This document shows, in pieces, positions 55,453 to 64,000 of a stretch of DNA of 64,000 nt. A model generated the notes under the pieces. The model was not told the origin of the DNA, ran no database searches, and saw only the letters and a list, made by a program, of their open reading frames with translations. Within the stretch, counting starts at the first letter, position 1, and each line of letters begins with the position of its first letter. The position numbers were made by a program, and so were the translations under genes. Source of the stretch: an uncultured Bacteroides sp. (GTDB lineage Bacteria > Bacteroidota > Bacteroidia > Bacteroidales > Bacteroidaceae); the NCBI RefSeq assembly GCF_949298305.1, contig NZ_CASFWU010000006.1:832-64831 (forward strand), written 5' to 3'.

Positions 55453-57756
55453 TTATCTCTCCGTCAGCACAAAGCGCAAGGTACCTCCCTTCACCAGCTC
55501 GTCGTGACCGATGCGGTAGCGGTTGAGCTTCTTTCCGCCCAGCTCCATCCGGTCGATGTAGATGGCTTCGGCCGACGGACGCTCCGCCTCAATCACCAAC
55601 TGGTCTGTCCCCCACACCGCGGGGTCGAGCTTGATGACCGCACGGTCAAACACCGGAGCGGTAAGCGTATAGGACGGCTCGCCCGGACAGTCGGGATAGA
55701 AGCCCAGCATGTTGAAGATGGCCCAGGTGGACATGGTGCCCGTGTCGTCATTGCCCGGTATGCCGTTAGGGGCGTTCTTGAAGTGCTTGGCCAGCAGGCG
55801 GCTCACCTCTTTCTGCGTACGCCACTCCTCACCCTTGAAGTAGGAGAACAGATGGGCGTAGGCGATGTCGGGTTCGTTGGCGGGGTCGTAAAGGCCCTCG
55901 TCGAAGACATACTGCAACTTGTTGACAAAAGCCTTCCGGCCGCCCATCAGACGGGCCAGTCCCTTCACGTCGTGAGGCACATAGAACGTGTAGTTCCACG
56001 AACTGCCTTCATGGAAGCCGGGACACGGCTCGAAGTTCTCGCCCTGGCGTGGGTCGAAAGGCGAATAGAAGCTGCCGTCGGGCAGGATGGGACGCAGCGT
56101 GCCGAACTCCTTGCAATAGTAGTGTTTATAGCCCAGCGAGCGGTCGCGGAAGAGGCGGGCGTCGGCACGATACCGGGCCGCCTTGTCCTTGTCGCCCCGC
56201 GCGGAGGCTTCCTTGGCCAGGGCCGCGGCCAGCAGGGAGATGGAGTTGTCGGCCACGTAATACTCCAGCGCGTGGGAGACGGAATTGTCATACTTCTCGC
56301 GCAAGGGCACGTAACCCAGCTTCAGGTAGTCGTCGTTGTCCGGACGGAGCACGTTCTCCGCACCCGGCAGGGTGGCAGACTTGTACATGGCTTCGTAGGC
56401 CAGTTCCACGTCAAAGTCGCGCAGTCCCTTGAGCCACGTGTCCACAATGACGGGCACGGCCGGGTCGCCCTCCATCGTCAGCGTCTCGCGTCCGTAAAGT
56501 TCCCACTTGGGCAGCCATCCGTACTCCTTGTACATGCCGAGCATGGAGTTCACCATCTGCAACTGGCGCTCGGGATAGACCAGTGTCAGGAGCTGGTGTA
56601 CGTTGCGGTAGGTATCCCAGAGCGAGAACACCGTGTAGCGGTCTCCTTTAGTGGTCATAATCCGGTCGCTCTCCATGGCGGGGTATTCGCCGTTGACGTC
56701 CTGCAACAGGTTGGGATGTATCAGCAGGTGGTAGAGCGCGGTATAGAAAATGGTCTTCTGTTCCTCGGTTCCCCCTTCCACCAGGATGCGCGACAGGTCG
56801 TCCTTCCAGCGTCCGCGGGCTTCGTCCAGCACCTGCGCAAAGGTCTTGCCTTTCTGCTCGGCTTCCAGGTTCAGGCGCGCGTTTTCCATGCTGACAAAGG
56901 AAACACCCATCTGCACTTCCACCCGTTCGCCCTCGGCGGTATCGAAAGAAAGAAAGACACCGATGTCGTCACCCGCCAGTTCCTTGCCGTAGCGGGTATA
57001 GAGCTTGTACTTCCCGCTGTCCGCATCCCATTGGGCCTTCACTTCGGACATGGCGCGCTGCTTCTTCCAGTAGCCCCAGTCGGCAGGCTGCTTGTTGACG
57101 CGCATCACGAAATAGATGGGAAAGACAGCCTGCGGGTTGTAGCAGAAAGTACCCAGCAGCTTCATCCCCTCAAACTCCCGGTCATTCACCCGCCGCACGA
57201 AGGCTCCCGTCTCGTTGGTCAGTCCTTCGCCCAGGTTCAGCAGGATGTGGCTCTCGCCCTCGGGGAAGGTGAAGCGCGAGAGGCCTGTCCGCGGGGTTGC
57301 GGTGACCTCGGTCTTTATCCCGTAGCGGGTCAGGAAGTTGCTGTAATAGCCCGGCGAGGCCTGCTCGTCGCGGTAAGGACTTCCGTATTCCTTGAAGTCC
57401 ACGGACAGCTTGCCCGCCGTCGGCATCAGCAGCAGCGAGCCCAGTTCGGGACAGCCTACGCCACTGAGGTTGACGTGGGAATATCCGGTGAAGTAGCAGT
57501 TCTTGTTGTCGTAAGGAGTGGACCACCAGCGGTTGTCCTTGTCGTACTTGTTGTCCGGCGAGCCCATCACGTTGAAAGGCACCACAGACATCAGCCCGTT
57601 GGGGCAGACGGCACCGGGATTGGTAGTGCCGTAATTGGTTGTCCCGATGAAGGGGTTCACATAGTCCAGCGGCGTTTTGCCGTTTTCCCCTCCGTCGGCC
57701 AAAGCCGTGGAGAGACTGAGGACGGAAAGCGTGCAAGCCAATAAGATACGTTTCAT
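55453..57756 (-). CDS. GH92 alpha-mannosidase
   Basis: Secreted calcium-dependent exo-alpha-mannosidase of family GH92, 767 aa, signal peptide ending TALADGG. Family blocks: DYVNPFIGTTNYGTTNPGAVCPNG at the start of the N-terminal beta-sandwich, the NLSGVGCPELG block, LWDTYRNVHQL and GNDDTGTMSTWAIFNMLGFYPDCPG near the end of the (alpha/alpha)6 barrel. The last block differs from the GNEDCGQMSAW form of the second GH92 protein encoded next door, so the two may prefer different mannose linkages. The start at 57756 is chosen because the longer frame is translated low-complexity DNA. Not linked to the xylan genes. Confidence 0.93.
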   Translation of the reverse strand: MKRILLACTLSVLSLSTALADGGENGKTPLDYVNPFIGTTNYGTTNPGAVCPNGLMSVVPFNVMGSPDNKYDKDNRWWSTPYDNKNCYFTGYSHVNLSGVGCPELGSLLLMPTAGKLSVDFKEYGSPYRDEQASPGYYSNFLTRYGIKTEVTATPRTGLSRFTFPEGESHILLNLGEGLTNETGAFVRRVNDREFEGMKLLGTFCYNPQAVFPIYFVMRVNKQPADWGYWKKQRAMSEVKAQWDADSGKYKLYTRYGKELAGDDIGVFLSFDTAEGERVEVQMGVSFVSMENARLNLEAEQKGKTFAQVLDEARGRWKDDLSRILVEGGTEEQKTIFYTALYHLLIHPNLLQDVNGEYPAMESDRIMTTKGDRYTVFSLWDTYRNVHQLLTLVYPERQLQMVNSMLGMYKEYGWLPKWELYGRETLTMEGDPAVPVIVDTWLKGLRDFDVELAYEAMYKSATLPGAENVLRPDNDDYLKLGYVPLREKYDNSVSHALEYYVADNSISLLAAALAKEASARGDKDKAARYRADARLFRDRSLGYKHYYCKEFGTLRPILPDGSFYSPFDPRQGENFEPCPGFHEGSSWNYTFYVPHDVKGLARLMGGRKAFVNKLQYVFDEGLYDPANEPDIAYAHLFSYFKGEEWRTQKEVSRLLAKHFKNAPNGIPGNDDTGTMSTWAIFNMLGFYPDCPGEPSYTLTAPVFDRAVIKLDPAVWGTDQLVIEAERPSAEAIYIDRMELGGKKLNRYRIGHDELVKGGTLRFVLTER

Positions 57757-57770
57757 GGTATGGTATGGTT

Positions 57771-58003
57771 TGAGTTTTTGAGTTTTTAAGTTTTTAAGTT
57801 CTTGAGTTGGTAAGTTCTTGAGTTGGTAAGTTCTTGAGTTTTTAAGTTTTTGAGTTTTTAAGTTGGTAAGTTTGCAAGCTTTAAATTGAAGAAGCAGCAC
57901 AAACCGTTCGCCCCCTCTCCCGTCCTATCAGGACAAACATATTGCCCCGAAGAACCCCCAAACTCAAAAACTTAAAAACTTAAAAACTCAAGAACTAAAA
58001 ACC
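57771..58003. repeat. Low-complexity repeats forming a large inverted repeat between GH92 genes
   Basis: At 57771-57870 the words AGTTTTT, AAGTTCTTG and AGTTGGTAAG recur; at 57960-58000 AACTCAAAAACTTAAAAACT recurs. The second stretch is nearly the reverse complement of the first, so about 35-bp imperfect arms flank a 90-bp centre. It fills the gap between the two GH92 genes. Confidence 0.65.
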
Positions 58004-60292
58004 TCACTTCCCTGCCGGTTCCGGCCCCATGGTCAGTTCCAGCGTACCGCCTGCGGCCAGTTGCTGATGGGTGAAGAAAGGTTCGGTCAGTTCCTCGCCG
58101 TTCAGCACCATCTTCTGCACATATTTGTTGGCCGCGCTGTTGTTGGGAGCCACGATGGTGAAGTCTTTTCCATCCTTCAGGTGAATGACGGCTTTGTTGA
58201 ACAGCGGACGACCGATGGAGTAGACAGGATTGCCGGGGCATACCTGATAGAAGCCCATGGCGTTCAGGATGTACCAGGCCGACATCTGTCCGCAGTCCTC
58301 ATTGCCCGAAAGGCCGTTGGGGTCGTTGAAATAGAGGGTCTGCAGCACCTGGTCCACCAGTTCCTGAGTGCGGTCGGGCCGGCCTACGTAGTTGTACAAG
58401 TGGGTGATGTGGTGGCTCGGCTCGTTGCCGTGGGCATACTGCCCTATCAGTCCCGAAATGTCGGCCGACACGTTCTCGCCCTCCAGGGCCGAATCGGCCG
58501 TGAACAGCGAGTCCAACTTGCCGATGAAGGCCTCGCGGCCTCCCATCAGTTCCACCAGTCCGTCTATGTCGTGCGGCACAAACCACGTCCACTGCCAGGC
58601 TGTACCCTCGCAATAGTCATCGCTGCGGTGGTCGGACGAACGCGGATTGAAAGGCGTGCGCCAGTTTCCCTTGCTGTCCACACCGCGCATGAAGCGCACC
58701 GAGGGGTCGAAATACTTCCGGTAGCCATTGGCAAATTCCTGGTAGCGCTTCTGCCCTTCGGCATCGCCTGCCGCACCGGCCAGCACGGAGATACACCAGT
58801 CGTTGTAGGCATATTCCAGCGCCTTGGCCACCGCCTCGTTGTCCTTGTCGCAGGGCACATACCCCACCTTGTTCTTCCAGTACTTGGCGGGCGGCATCAG
58901 CTGGCTTCTCACCCAGCGGGTGGTGTTCTTCACGTTGACGGTGTCGTATTGCGAAGCCTGCACGCAAGCCTCGTAGGCCTCGTTCAGGTCAAAGCCGCGC
59001 GCGCCTTTCACGTAAGCGTCCGTTATCACAGAAACGGCATGATAGCCAATCATGGTACCCGTATAGTTGGCAGCCAGCTCCCACATGGGCAGGGTGCCGC
59101 CTTCGCGCTTCTTCAGCAGCAGCGTGCGGACGAAGTCCTGGTTGAGGTCGGGGTCTATGATGGTCATCAGCGGATGGAAGGCACGGAAGGTGTCCCACAG
59201 GGAGAAGATGGTATAGACCGGTTCTTCTTTCTTGCCCTGATGTATCTCCCAGTCCATGCCCCGGTAGCGGCCGTCCACGTCGCTGAAGAGATTGGGCTGC
59301 AAGCCCGTATGATAGAGAGCCGTGTAGAAGATGGTACGCTGGTCGGAATTGTCCGTATCAATGTCGATGCGTCCCAGGTAGTCGTTCCAAAGGTTGCGGG
59401 CCTCAGCACGCACGCCGTCAAAGTCCCATTCGGGCACTTCCGCCTCCAGGTTGCGGCGCGCGCCGTCCATGTCTACGCCGGATATGCCCACCTTCACCAG
59501 CACCTGCTCGTCTTTCTGCGTGGCAAAGCGCAACAGCGCTTTGGCCGTAGGCCGTTCAGCCTTGTCGCCGGGTGCCAGGGCAGGTTCGGTCAGCAACGTG
59601 TATTGGAACGGTTTGGAAAATTTGGCGTAAAAATAGAAGCGCTGGTCGGCAGCCCACGAGAAGGTGCTTTTCTGTCCCCGTATCTCGGTATCGCTCAACA
59701 CCTCTATCACCATGTCCTTGTTGCGCTGACGTTGCAGGCTGTAGTCCAGGTCTACAATGATGCCCGCCTCGGCCGTCTCGGGGAAGGTGTAGCGATGGAT
59801 GGCGGCCCGGCTCGTAGCGGTCAGTTCCGCCTTCACGCCGTAGCGGTCCAGTACGACGGAGTAATAGCCCGGCTCGGCCGTCTCGCGTTCGTGGCTGAAA
59901 GGAGAGGCATAAGCCGTCTGCTGGGCGTCGGCCGGAGTGGGCTCGAAATGCTGTTCGCCCACGGTGGGCATCAGCAACAGGTCGCCATAGTCGCCGATAC
60001 CCGTCCCGCTGAGGTGCGTGTGCGAGAATCCGTTTATCGTTGAGTCTTCGTAATAATAACCCGAACAGGCATCCCATCCCGTCAGGCGTGTGTCTGGGCT
60101 GGGCTGTATCATTCCGTGGGGAACCACCGCCCCCGGGAAGGTATGTCCGTGTCCGCCGGTACCAATCAGCGGATTGACGTATGCGGCATAATCATTCGGA
60201 ACGGCGGACGGACGGGAGGTACACAGACTGACCCCGACGCCCAACACCAGCAGGGCCGCAACCTGCATCGTGATTCTTTTCAGGTTTTTCAT
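58004..60292 (-). CDS. GH92 alpha-mannosidase, second copy
   Basis: Exo-alpha-mannosidase of family GH92, 762 aa. Starts at MKNLKRITMQVAALLVLG; a signal peptide is clear, lipidation at SLC is possible but not a standard lipobox. Family blocks include YVNPLIGTGGHGHTFPGA, THLSGTGIGDYGD, LWDTFRAFHPL, EGTAWQWTWFVPHD and GNEDCGQMSAWYILNAMGFY, the last as in characterised alpha-1,2-type GH92 enzymes. The pair with the GH92 gene downstream suggests stepwise trimming of mannose from N-glycan or mannan; no SusC/SusD genes are nearby, so it may be an isolated enzyme pair. Confidence 0.93.
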   Translation of the reverse strand: MKNLKRITMQVAALLVLGVGVSLCTSRPSAVPNDYAAYVNPLIGTGGHGHTFPGAVVPHGMIQPSPDTRLTGWDACSGYYYEDSTINGFSHTHLSGTGIGDYGDLLLMPTVGEQHFEPTPADAQQTAYASPFSHERETAEPGYYSVVLDRYGVKAELTATSRAAIHRYTFPETAEAGIIVDLDYSLQRQRNKDMVIEVLSDTEIRGQKSTFSWAADQRFYFYAKFSKPFQYTLLTEPALAPGDKAERPTAKALLRFATQKDEQVLVKVGISGVDMDGARRNLEAEVPEWDFDGVRAEARNLWNDYLGRIDIDTDNSDQRTIFYTALYHTGLQPNLFSDVDGRYRGMDWEIHQGKKEEPVYTIFSLWDTFRAFHPLMTIIDPDLNQDFVRTLLLKKREGGTLPMWELAANYTGTMIGYHAVSVITDAYVKGARGFDLNEAYEACVQASQYDTVNVKNTTRWVRSQLMPPAKYWKNKVGYVPCDKDNEAVAKALEYAYNDWCISVLAGAAGDAEGQKRYQEFANGYRKYFDPSVRFMRGVDSKGNWRTPFNPRSSDHRSDDYCEGTAWQWTWFVPHDIDGLVELMGGREAFIGKLDSLFTADSALEGENVSADISGLIGQYAHGNEPSHHITHLYNYVGRPDRTQELVDQVLQTLYFNDPNGLSGNEDCGQMSAWYILNAMGFYQVCPGNPVYSIGRPLFNKAVIHLKDGKDFTIVAPNNSAANKYVQKMVLNGEELTEPFFTHQQLAAGGTLELTMGPEPAGK

Positions 60293-60524
60293 GGTTATTT
60301 TGAATTTAAGGGTTACTTTCATCCTTACTGCAATTCCGCTCCTGCGGAACCTGTCCGTTTAGTTTGGGTAAAGATACAATTATGTCGGACAGGACAGGTC
60401 CCGCACTCCGTTTCTTTAAAGTTTATTAACAACATTGGAACATGGAAGAATTTTGAAAGTCCAACCCATCCGCTTTTATCGGAAAAAGCGCCTCACCTCT
60501 TCAAATTATCTCGGTTAATTGTCG

Positions 60525-60532
60525 TACTTTTG
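60525..60532 (+). promoter_or_regulatory. -7 promoter box of the HAD hydrolase gene
   Basis: TACTTTTG, exact TAnnTTTG, 16 bp before the ATG at 60549. The same octamer is at the xusA and GH5 promoters but no TGTTACA operator accompanies it here. Confidence 0.5.
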
Positions 60533-60548
60533 CATGCAAAAAGTCACA

Positions 60549-61196
60549 ATGAACTATACGACCTACCTTTTCGATTTCGACTATACGCTTGCCGACTCCT
60601 CGCGCGGCATTGTCATCTGCTACCGAAACGTGTTGACAAGCCACGGATATACCGAAGTGACGGACGAGGCCATCAAACGCACCATCGGGAAAACGCTGGA
60701 AGAATCATTTTCCATCCTCACCGGCGTTACGGACGAAGAACTGCTGGTCGGTTTCAGGCGAGAATACGTGCAAGAAGCCAACGTCCACATGACGGTGAAC
60801 ACCCGATTCTTCCCCGAAACCCGGACGGTACTGAAGGAACTGAAGGAACGTGGAGCACGCATCGGCATCATTTCCACCAAATACCGTTTCCGCATCCACG
60901 AACTGCTGGATCAGCACTTTGCAGACAATTTCATGGACATCATCGTGGGCGGAGAAGACGTACAGGCAGCCAAGCCCTCGCCCGAAGGACTGCTGCACGC
61001 CATCAACCGGCTGAATGCCGACAAGCGCCAAGTACTCTACATAGGCGACAGCACCGTAGATGCCGAGACTGCCCGGGCAGCCGGAGTAGACTTCGCAGGC
61101 ATCACCCACGGAGTGACCACCGCCGAAGAACTGGCCCGCTATCCGCACGTCTGCATCATGACGTCACTGGAAGAGCTTTTGAATGAACAGGACTAA
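60549..61196 (+). CDS. HAD family phosphatase, phosphoglycolate phosphatase-like
   Basis: Cytosolic HAD-superfamily phosphatase, 215 aa. Motif I is DFDYT with Asp9 as nucleophile and Asp11 as acid/base; a helical cap of subclass I follows; motif II is IISTK, motif III lysine is in AAKPSPEGL, motif IV is YIGDSTVDAE. It probably hydrolyses phosphoglycolate or another small phosphate ester. The start at 60549 is just after a -7 box. Confidence 0.9.
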   Translation: MNYTTYLFDFDYTLADSSRGIVICYRNVLTSHGYTEVTDEAIKRTIGKTLEESFSILTGVTDEELLVGFRREYVQEANVHMTVNTRFFPETRTVLKELKERGARIGIISTKYRFRIHELLDQHFADNFMDIIVGGEDVQAAKPSPEGLLHAINRLNADKRQVLYIGDSTVDAETARAAGVDFAGITHGVTTAEELARYPHVCIMTSLEELLNEQD

Positions 61197-61237
61197 ACCT
61201 GTCCGAAGCAGATGTCAGGAAAATATTTATAGATTTA

Positions 61238-61269
61238 TTTGCTTGTCTGAAGCAAAAGCAGTAATTTTG
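61238..61269 (+). promoter_or_regulatory. Promoter of the rplU-rpmA operon
   Basis: TTTG (61238-61241), 20 bp, TAATTTTG (61262-61269): both boxes of the Bacteroides promoter match exactly. The leader is about 85 nt. Confidence 0.75.
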
Positions 61270-61360
61270 TGCCCGATTATTCCGCACCGGGTCAGACAAA
61301 GAGCTTTCCAAGTGATTGGAGACCACCCGACGGAGCTAACTTATACATTATATATAAGAA

Positions 61361-61678
61361 ATGTACGCAATTGTAGAAATCAACGGCCAGCAGTTCAAGG
61401 CAGAAGCTGGCAAGAAACTGTTTGTACACCACATGCAGAACGCAGAAGCCGGTGCAACAGTAGAATTTGAAAAGGTTCTTTTGGTAGACAAAGACGGCAA
61501 CATCACCGTAGGCGCTCCCACAGTAGACGGCGCAAAGGTTGTTTGCGAAGTGGTTACCGCCCTCGTAAAAGGTGACAAGGTACTCGTTTTCCACAAAAAG
61601 AGAAGAAAAGGTTACCGCAAGCTGAACGGTCACCGTCAGCAATTCACAGAGTTGACAATCAAAGAAGTAGTAGCTTAA
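61361..61678 (+). CDS. rplU: 50S ribosomal protein L21
   Basis: Ribosomal large-subunit protein bL21, 105 aa, starting [19 protein letters not shown] and with the [20 protein letters not shown] block that contacts 23S rRNA. It is 23 bp upstream of rpmA, the usual rplU-rpmA operon, and has its own strong promoter. Confidence 0.98.
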   Translation: MYAIVEINGQQFKAEAGKKLFVHHMQNAEAGATVEFEKVLLVDKDGNITVGAPTVDGAKVVCEVVTALVKGDKVLVFHKKRRKGYRKLNGHRQQFTELTIKEVVA

Positions 61679-61701
61679 TCAATTTAAAACAGTAAGAAGA
61701 A

Positions 61702-61971
61702 ATGGCACATAAAAAAGGTGTCGGTAGTTCTAAGAACGGCCGCGAATCGGAAAGCAAAAGATTAGGCGTTAAGATATTCGGTGGCGAGGCTTGCAAGGCA
61801 GGCAACATCATCGTTCGTCAGAGAGGTACTGAATTCCATCCGGGTAACAACATCGGCATGGGCAAGGACCACACTCTTTACGCCCTGGTAGACGGAACTG
61901 TACAGTTCAAGGTAGGACGGGAAGACAGACGTTATGTTTCTGTAATCCCCGCAGAAAGCGCAGAAGCATAA
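61702..61971 (+). CDS. rpmA: 50S ribosomal protein L27
   Basis: Ribosomal protein bL27, 89 aa, with the N-terminal [14 protein letters not shown] tail that reaches the peptidyl-transferase centre and the [21 protein letters not shown] core. The tail starts directly without the N-terminal leader that Firmicutes cleave off. Followed by a strong terminator. Confidence 0.98.
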   Translation: MAHKKGVGSSKNGRESESKRLGVKIFGGEACKAGNIIVRQRGTEFHPGNNIGMGKDHTLYALVDGTVQFKVGREDRRYVSVIPAESAEA

Positions 61972-61996
61972 GTTTTTGCCATATAAAAAAGAGACC

Positions 61997-62034
61997 AAAG
62001 GGATGCAATTAAAAGTTGCATCCCTTTCTTTTTT
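61997..62034 (+). terminator. Intrinsic terminator of rplU-rpmA
   Basis: Perfect 12-bp arms AAAGGGATGCAA (61997-62008) and TTGCATCCCTTT (62016-62027), 7-nt loop, then CTTTTTT. Confidence 0.92.
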
Positions 62035-62048
62035 AGGAAAGAATGAAC

Positions 62049-62076
62049 TACCTTTGTCCGTAAAAGAAAGGAGGAG
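62049..62076 (+). promoter_or_regulatory. -7 box and strong ribosome binding site of the toxin-antitoxin pair
   Basis: TACCTTTG (62049-62056) is an exact -7 match, and AAAGGAGGAG (62067-62076) is a near-perfect Shine-Dalgarno sequence 6 bp before the ATG at 62083. Such strong ribosome binding sites are rare elsewhere in this window. Confidence 0.6.
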
Positions 62077-62082
62077 CTTCTT

Positions 62083-62406
62083 ATGAATACCATCGACCTG
62101 AATGCCTACCGCAACGAACTGGCACGCGAAATCCTCGCCACAGACAGCATCGAAGTGCTCGAAACCGTCTATCGGGCCTACCGGAAAGCTGTGAGCAAAG
62201 CGCAAAAGAGCCTTACCGTCCCCGCCCCCGAAGTTCAAGGGGACGAGTTTGCCGCTCATTGCAACGAGGAAACTGCCCCCTATTATACCCTGAAAGAACT
62301 GAACGACCGCATAGACGAAGCAGAAGCTCAAATTGCAGCGGGCGAAATACTGAGCAATGAAGAAGCCGATGCCGAACTGAAAGAAAAACTGCCATGGCTG
62401 AAATAA
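62083..62406 (+). CDS. Putative antitoxin of a RelE/ParE-type pair
   Basis: Small acidic protein, 107 aa, mostly helical by appearance, no recognised domain. It is called antitoxin because it directly precedes and overlaps (13 bp) a RelE/ParE-type toxin gene and is preceded by its own promoter and strong ribosome binding site, as is usual for the first gene of such pairs. The N-terminal region could bind DNA; the C-terminal EAEAQIAAGEILSNEEADAELKE would wrap the toxin. Confidence 0.7.
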   Translation: MNTIDLNAYRNELAREILATDSIEVLETVYRAYRKAVSKAQKSLTVPAPEVQGDEFAAHCNEETAPYYTLKELNDRIDEAEAQIAAGEILSNEEADAELKEKLPWLK

Positions 62407-62714
62407 TATGGACTCGTAGAGCCAACCATGAACGCATCGCACCGCTGAGCTATGTAGAAAAGACATTCGGCATACGCACTGCCGAACGAATATATGAACG
62501 CACCAACAGCTTCATCCATGCGCTGACCGCCCACCCTTTTTTAGGTTCTCCCGAACCTTTGCTCGAAAACCGTCGGACAGAATACCGCTCATTGGTCATT
62601 CACAAACATACCAAACTGATTTACCGGATACAGGCCGACAAGATATTCATCGTCGACTTGTGGGATACGAGGCGCGAACCCTCTCACCTGATAAGACGCA
62701 TACGAGGCAAATAA
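62394..62714 (+). CDS. RelE/ParE superfamily toxin
   Basis: Protein of 106 aa with the RelE/ParE fold pattern: N-terminal strand-helix (EIIWTRRANHERIAPLSYVEKTFG), long helices and a C-terminal strand pair (YRSLVIHKHTKLIYRIQADKIFIVDLWDTRREP). The IYRI..DKIFIVDLWDTRR ending is typical. RelE toxins cut mRNA on the ribosome and ParE toxins block gyrase; which applies cannot be said. Translation is probably coupled to the antitoxin. Confidence 0.82.
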   Translation: MAEIIWTRRANHERIAPLSYVEKTFGIRTAERIYERTNSFIHALTAHPFLGSPEPLLENRRTEYRSLVIHKHTKLIYRIQADKIFIVDLWDTRREPSHLIRRIRGK

Positions 62715-62750
62715 AGCCGCCGACAGGTATAAACCTCTATGATTTTTCCT

Positions 62751-62758
62751 TATCTTTG
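62751..62758 (+). promoter_or_regulatory. -7 promoter box of serS
   Basis: TATCTTTG, exact TAnnTTTG, 58 bp before the serS start. Confidence 0.55.
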
Positions 62759-62816
62759 TCCCGCAAAACCCTGCATAAAACCTCTAAATGGATTATAAAC
62801 CGAACAGAATATAGAT

Positions 62817-64000
62817 ATGCTTACCATTAAACAAATCACTGAGAACACAGACGCGGTGATCCGCGGACTGGAAAAGAAGCATTTCAAGAATGCCAAAGAA
62901 GCCATTGAACAAGTGCTGGCCTTCAACAACAAACGTAAAAGCACCCAAGCCGTATTAGATAACAACCTCGCCGAGGTGAATACCCTCTCCAAATCCATCG
63001 GTATGCTGATGAAGGAAGGGAAGAAAGACGAGGCTGAAACCGCCAAGAGCCGCGTGGCCGAGCTGAAGGAAGCCAACAAGACCCTGCAGGCCGACATGGA
63101 CCAGGCCGCACTGGACTTGCAACAGTTGCTCTACACCATCCCCAACGTACCCTACGACGAAGTGCCCGAAGGCGCTACCGCCGAAGACAACCTCGTTGTG
63201 AAGATGGGCGGCATGGAGACCGAGTTGCCCAAAGACGCCCTGCCCCACTGGGAACTGGCCAAGAAGTACGACATCATCGACTTCGACCTGGGCGTGAAAA
63301 TTACCGGTGCCGGCTTCCCCGTCTACAAAGGCAAAGGCGCCCGTCTGCAACGTGCCCTCATCAACTTCTTCCTGGACGAAGCACGCGCATCAGGCTATAC
63401 TGAAATCATGCCGCCCACGGTGGTGAATGCCGCTTCGGGCTACGGCACAGGCCAGCTGCCCGACAAGGAAGGCCAGATGTACCACTGCGAGGTGGACGAC
63501 CTCTACCTTATCCCCACGGCTGAAGTACCTGTGACGAACATCTACCGCGATGTCATCCTCGACGAAAAGCAGCTTCCCATCAAGAACTGCGCCTACACCG
63601 AATGCTTCCGCCGCGAAGCCGGTTCCTACGGCAAGGACGTACGCGGACTGAACCGTCTGCACGAATTCTCGAAAGTAGAACTGGTGCGTATCGATACCCC
63701 CGAACACAGCAAGCAAAGCCATCAGGAAATGCTGGATCACGTAGAAGGCCTGCTCCAGAAGCTGGAACTGCCTTACCGTATCCTTCGCCTCTGCGGCGGC
63801 GACATGAGCTTCACAGCTGCCATCTGCTACGATTTCGAAGTGTATAGCGAAGCACAGAAGCGCTGGCTGGAGGTAAGTTCCGTATCCAACTTCGACACCT
63901 ATCAGGCCAACCGCCTGAAATGCCGCTACCGCACAGCCGAGAAGAAGACCGAGCTGTGCCACACGCTGAACGGATCTGCCCTGGCCCTGCCGCGCATCGT
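62817..64000 (+). CDS. serS: Seryl-tRNA synthetase, partial
   Basis: Charges tRNA-Ser with serine. The N-terminal long coiled-coil arm (about 30-105, Lys/Glu/Leu-rich) and class II catalytic core are present, with motif 2 in FRREAGSYGKDVRGLNRLHEFSKVEL and TAEVPVTN. The start at 62817 (MLTIKQITENTDAVI) matches the family. The window ends after 394 codons, about 30 short of the usual length; the frame is open at the edge. Confidence 0.96.
   Translation, partial: MLTIKQITENTDAVIRGLEKKHFKNAKEAIEQVLAFNNKRKSTQAVLDNNLAEVNTLSKSIGMLMKEGKKDEAETAKSRVAELKEANKTLQADMDQAALDLQQLLYTIPNVPYDEVPEGATAEDNLVVKMGGMETELPKDALPHWELAKKYDIIDFDLGVKITGAGFPVYKGKGARLQRALINFFLDEARASGYTEIMPPTVVNAASGYGTGQLPDKEGQMYHCEVDDLYLIPTAEVPVTNIYRDVILDEKQLPIKNCAYTECFRREAGSYGKDVRGLNRLHEFSKVELVRIDTPEHSKQSHQEMLDHVEGLLQKLELPYRILRLCGGDMSFTAAICYDFEVYSEAQKRWLEVSSVSNFDTYQANRLKCRYRTAEKKTELCHTLNGSALALPRI

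Noticed and set aside
55504..57744. A 746-codon open frame on the plus strand opposite GH92
   Set aside because: Antisense shadow; the opposite strand encodes a complete GH92 enzyme with all family blocks.
57757..57900. N-terminal extension of the GH92 protein by 48 residues
   Set aside because: It would be Leu/Lys/Thr-rich translated low-complexity DNA ahead of a good signal peptide starting at 57756.

Overview
The window looks like a chromosomal segment of a gut Bacteroides (order Bacteroidales). It has paired SusC/SusD-type genes, a hybrid two-component (HTCS) regulator, many secreted glycosidases with signal peptides or lipoboxes, the Bacteroides-type -7 promoter box TAnnTTTG before many genes, and few strong Shine-Dalgarno sequences. 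The species cannot be fixed from the sequence alone. No tRNA, rRNA, CRISPR array, insertion sequence or phage gene was seen.

Positions 311-44956 form one large polysaccharide utilization locus for xylan, most likely a decorated arabinoxylan. Its core is the known xylan utilization cassette xusA-xusB-xusC-xusD-xusE-xyn10C (36641 down to 23504, minus strand): two SusC/SusD pairs, a surface glycan-binding lipoprotein and a GH10 xylanase with two carbohydrate-binding modules inserted. Downstream on the same strand are a GH5 xylanase-like lipoprotein, a second GH10 and a GH127/GH146 protein (23193-17293). After these come GH43, GH43-CBM6, GH97, a CE1-type esterase, an SGNH esterase fused to GH95, and an SGNH acetylesterase (16695-4605). 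An intact HTCS (311-4426, plus strand) closes the left end. On the right, a GH43-CBM6 and a GH31 (41909-37857) lie downstream of a second regulator (44956-42014) that resembles an HTCS but has lost its phospho-acceptor histidine, its ATPase domain and its receiver domain.

The locus reads as three minus-strand transcription units. Upstream of each first gene (36641, 23193, 16695) is the same element, TGTTACA-N14-(T/C)GTTACA, two direct repeats 21 bp apart, which I propose as the operator of the HTCS. Two of the three promoters have an identical -7 box, and hairpin terminators follow the xus operon and the GH127 gene. A proposed division of work: GH10 and GH5 enzymes cut the backbone; the Xus proteins bind and import fragments; GH43, GH31, GH95, GH97, GH127 and esterases remove side groups.

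Positions 45111-54915 (plus strand) hold housekeeping genes: a Nim-like flavin-family protein and an HD hydrolase, miaA, a lipid kinase-like gene, kdsA, an M16 protease, and an ABC exporter pair translationally coupled to an NlpC/P60 lipoprotein. Two GH92 alpha-mannosidases follow on the minus strand (57756-55453 and 60292-58004). Then come a HAD phosphatase, rplU-rpmA, a RelE/ParE-type toxin-antitoxin pair and the start of serS, which runs off the window.

The gene-free stretches carry unusual repeats: a 22-bp-period family built on ATGCAAGCAT at three separate sites (16861, 37633, 55047), a second unrelated 22-bp tandem array at 55279-55388, and several low-complexity tandem or inverted repeats. 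Base composition is uneven: the GH43/GH127 genes are very GC-rich and the xus genes AT-rich.
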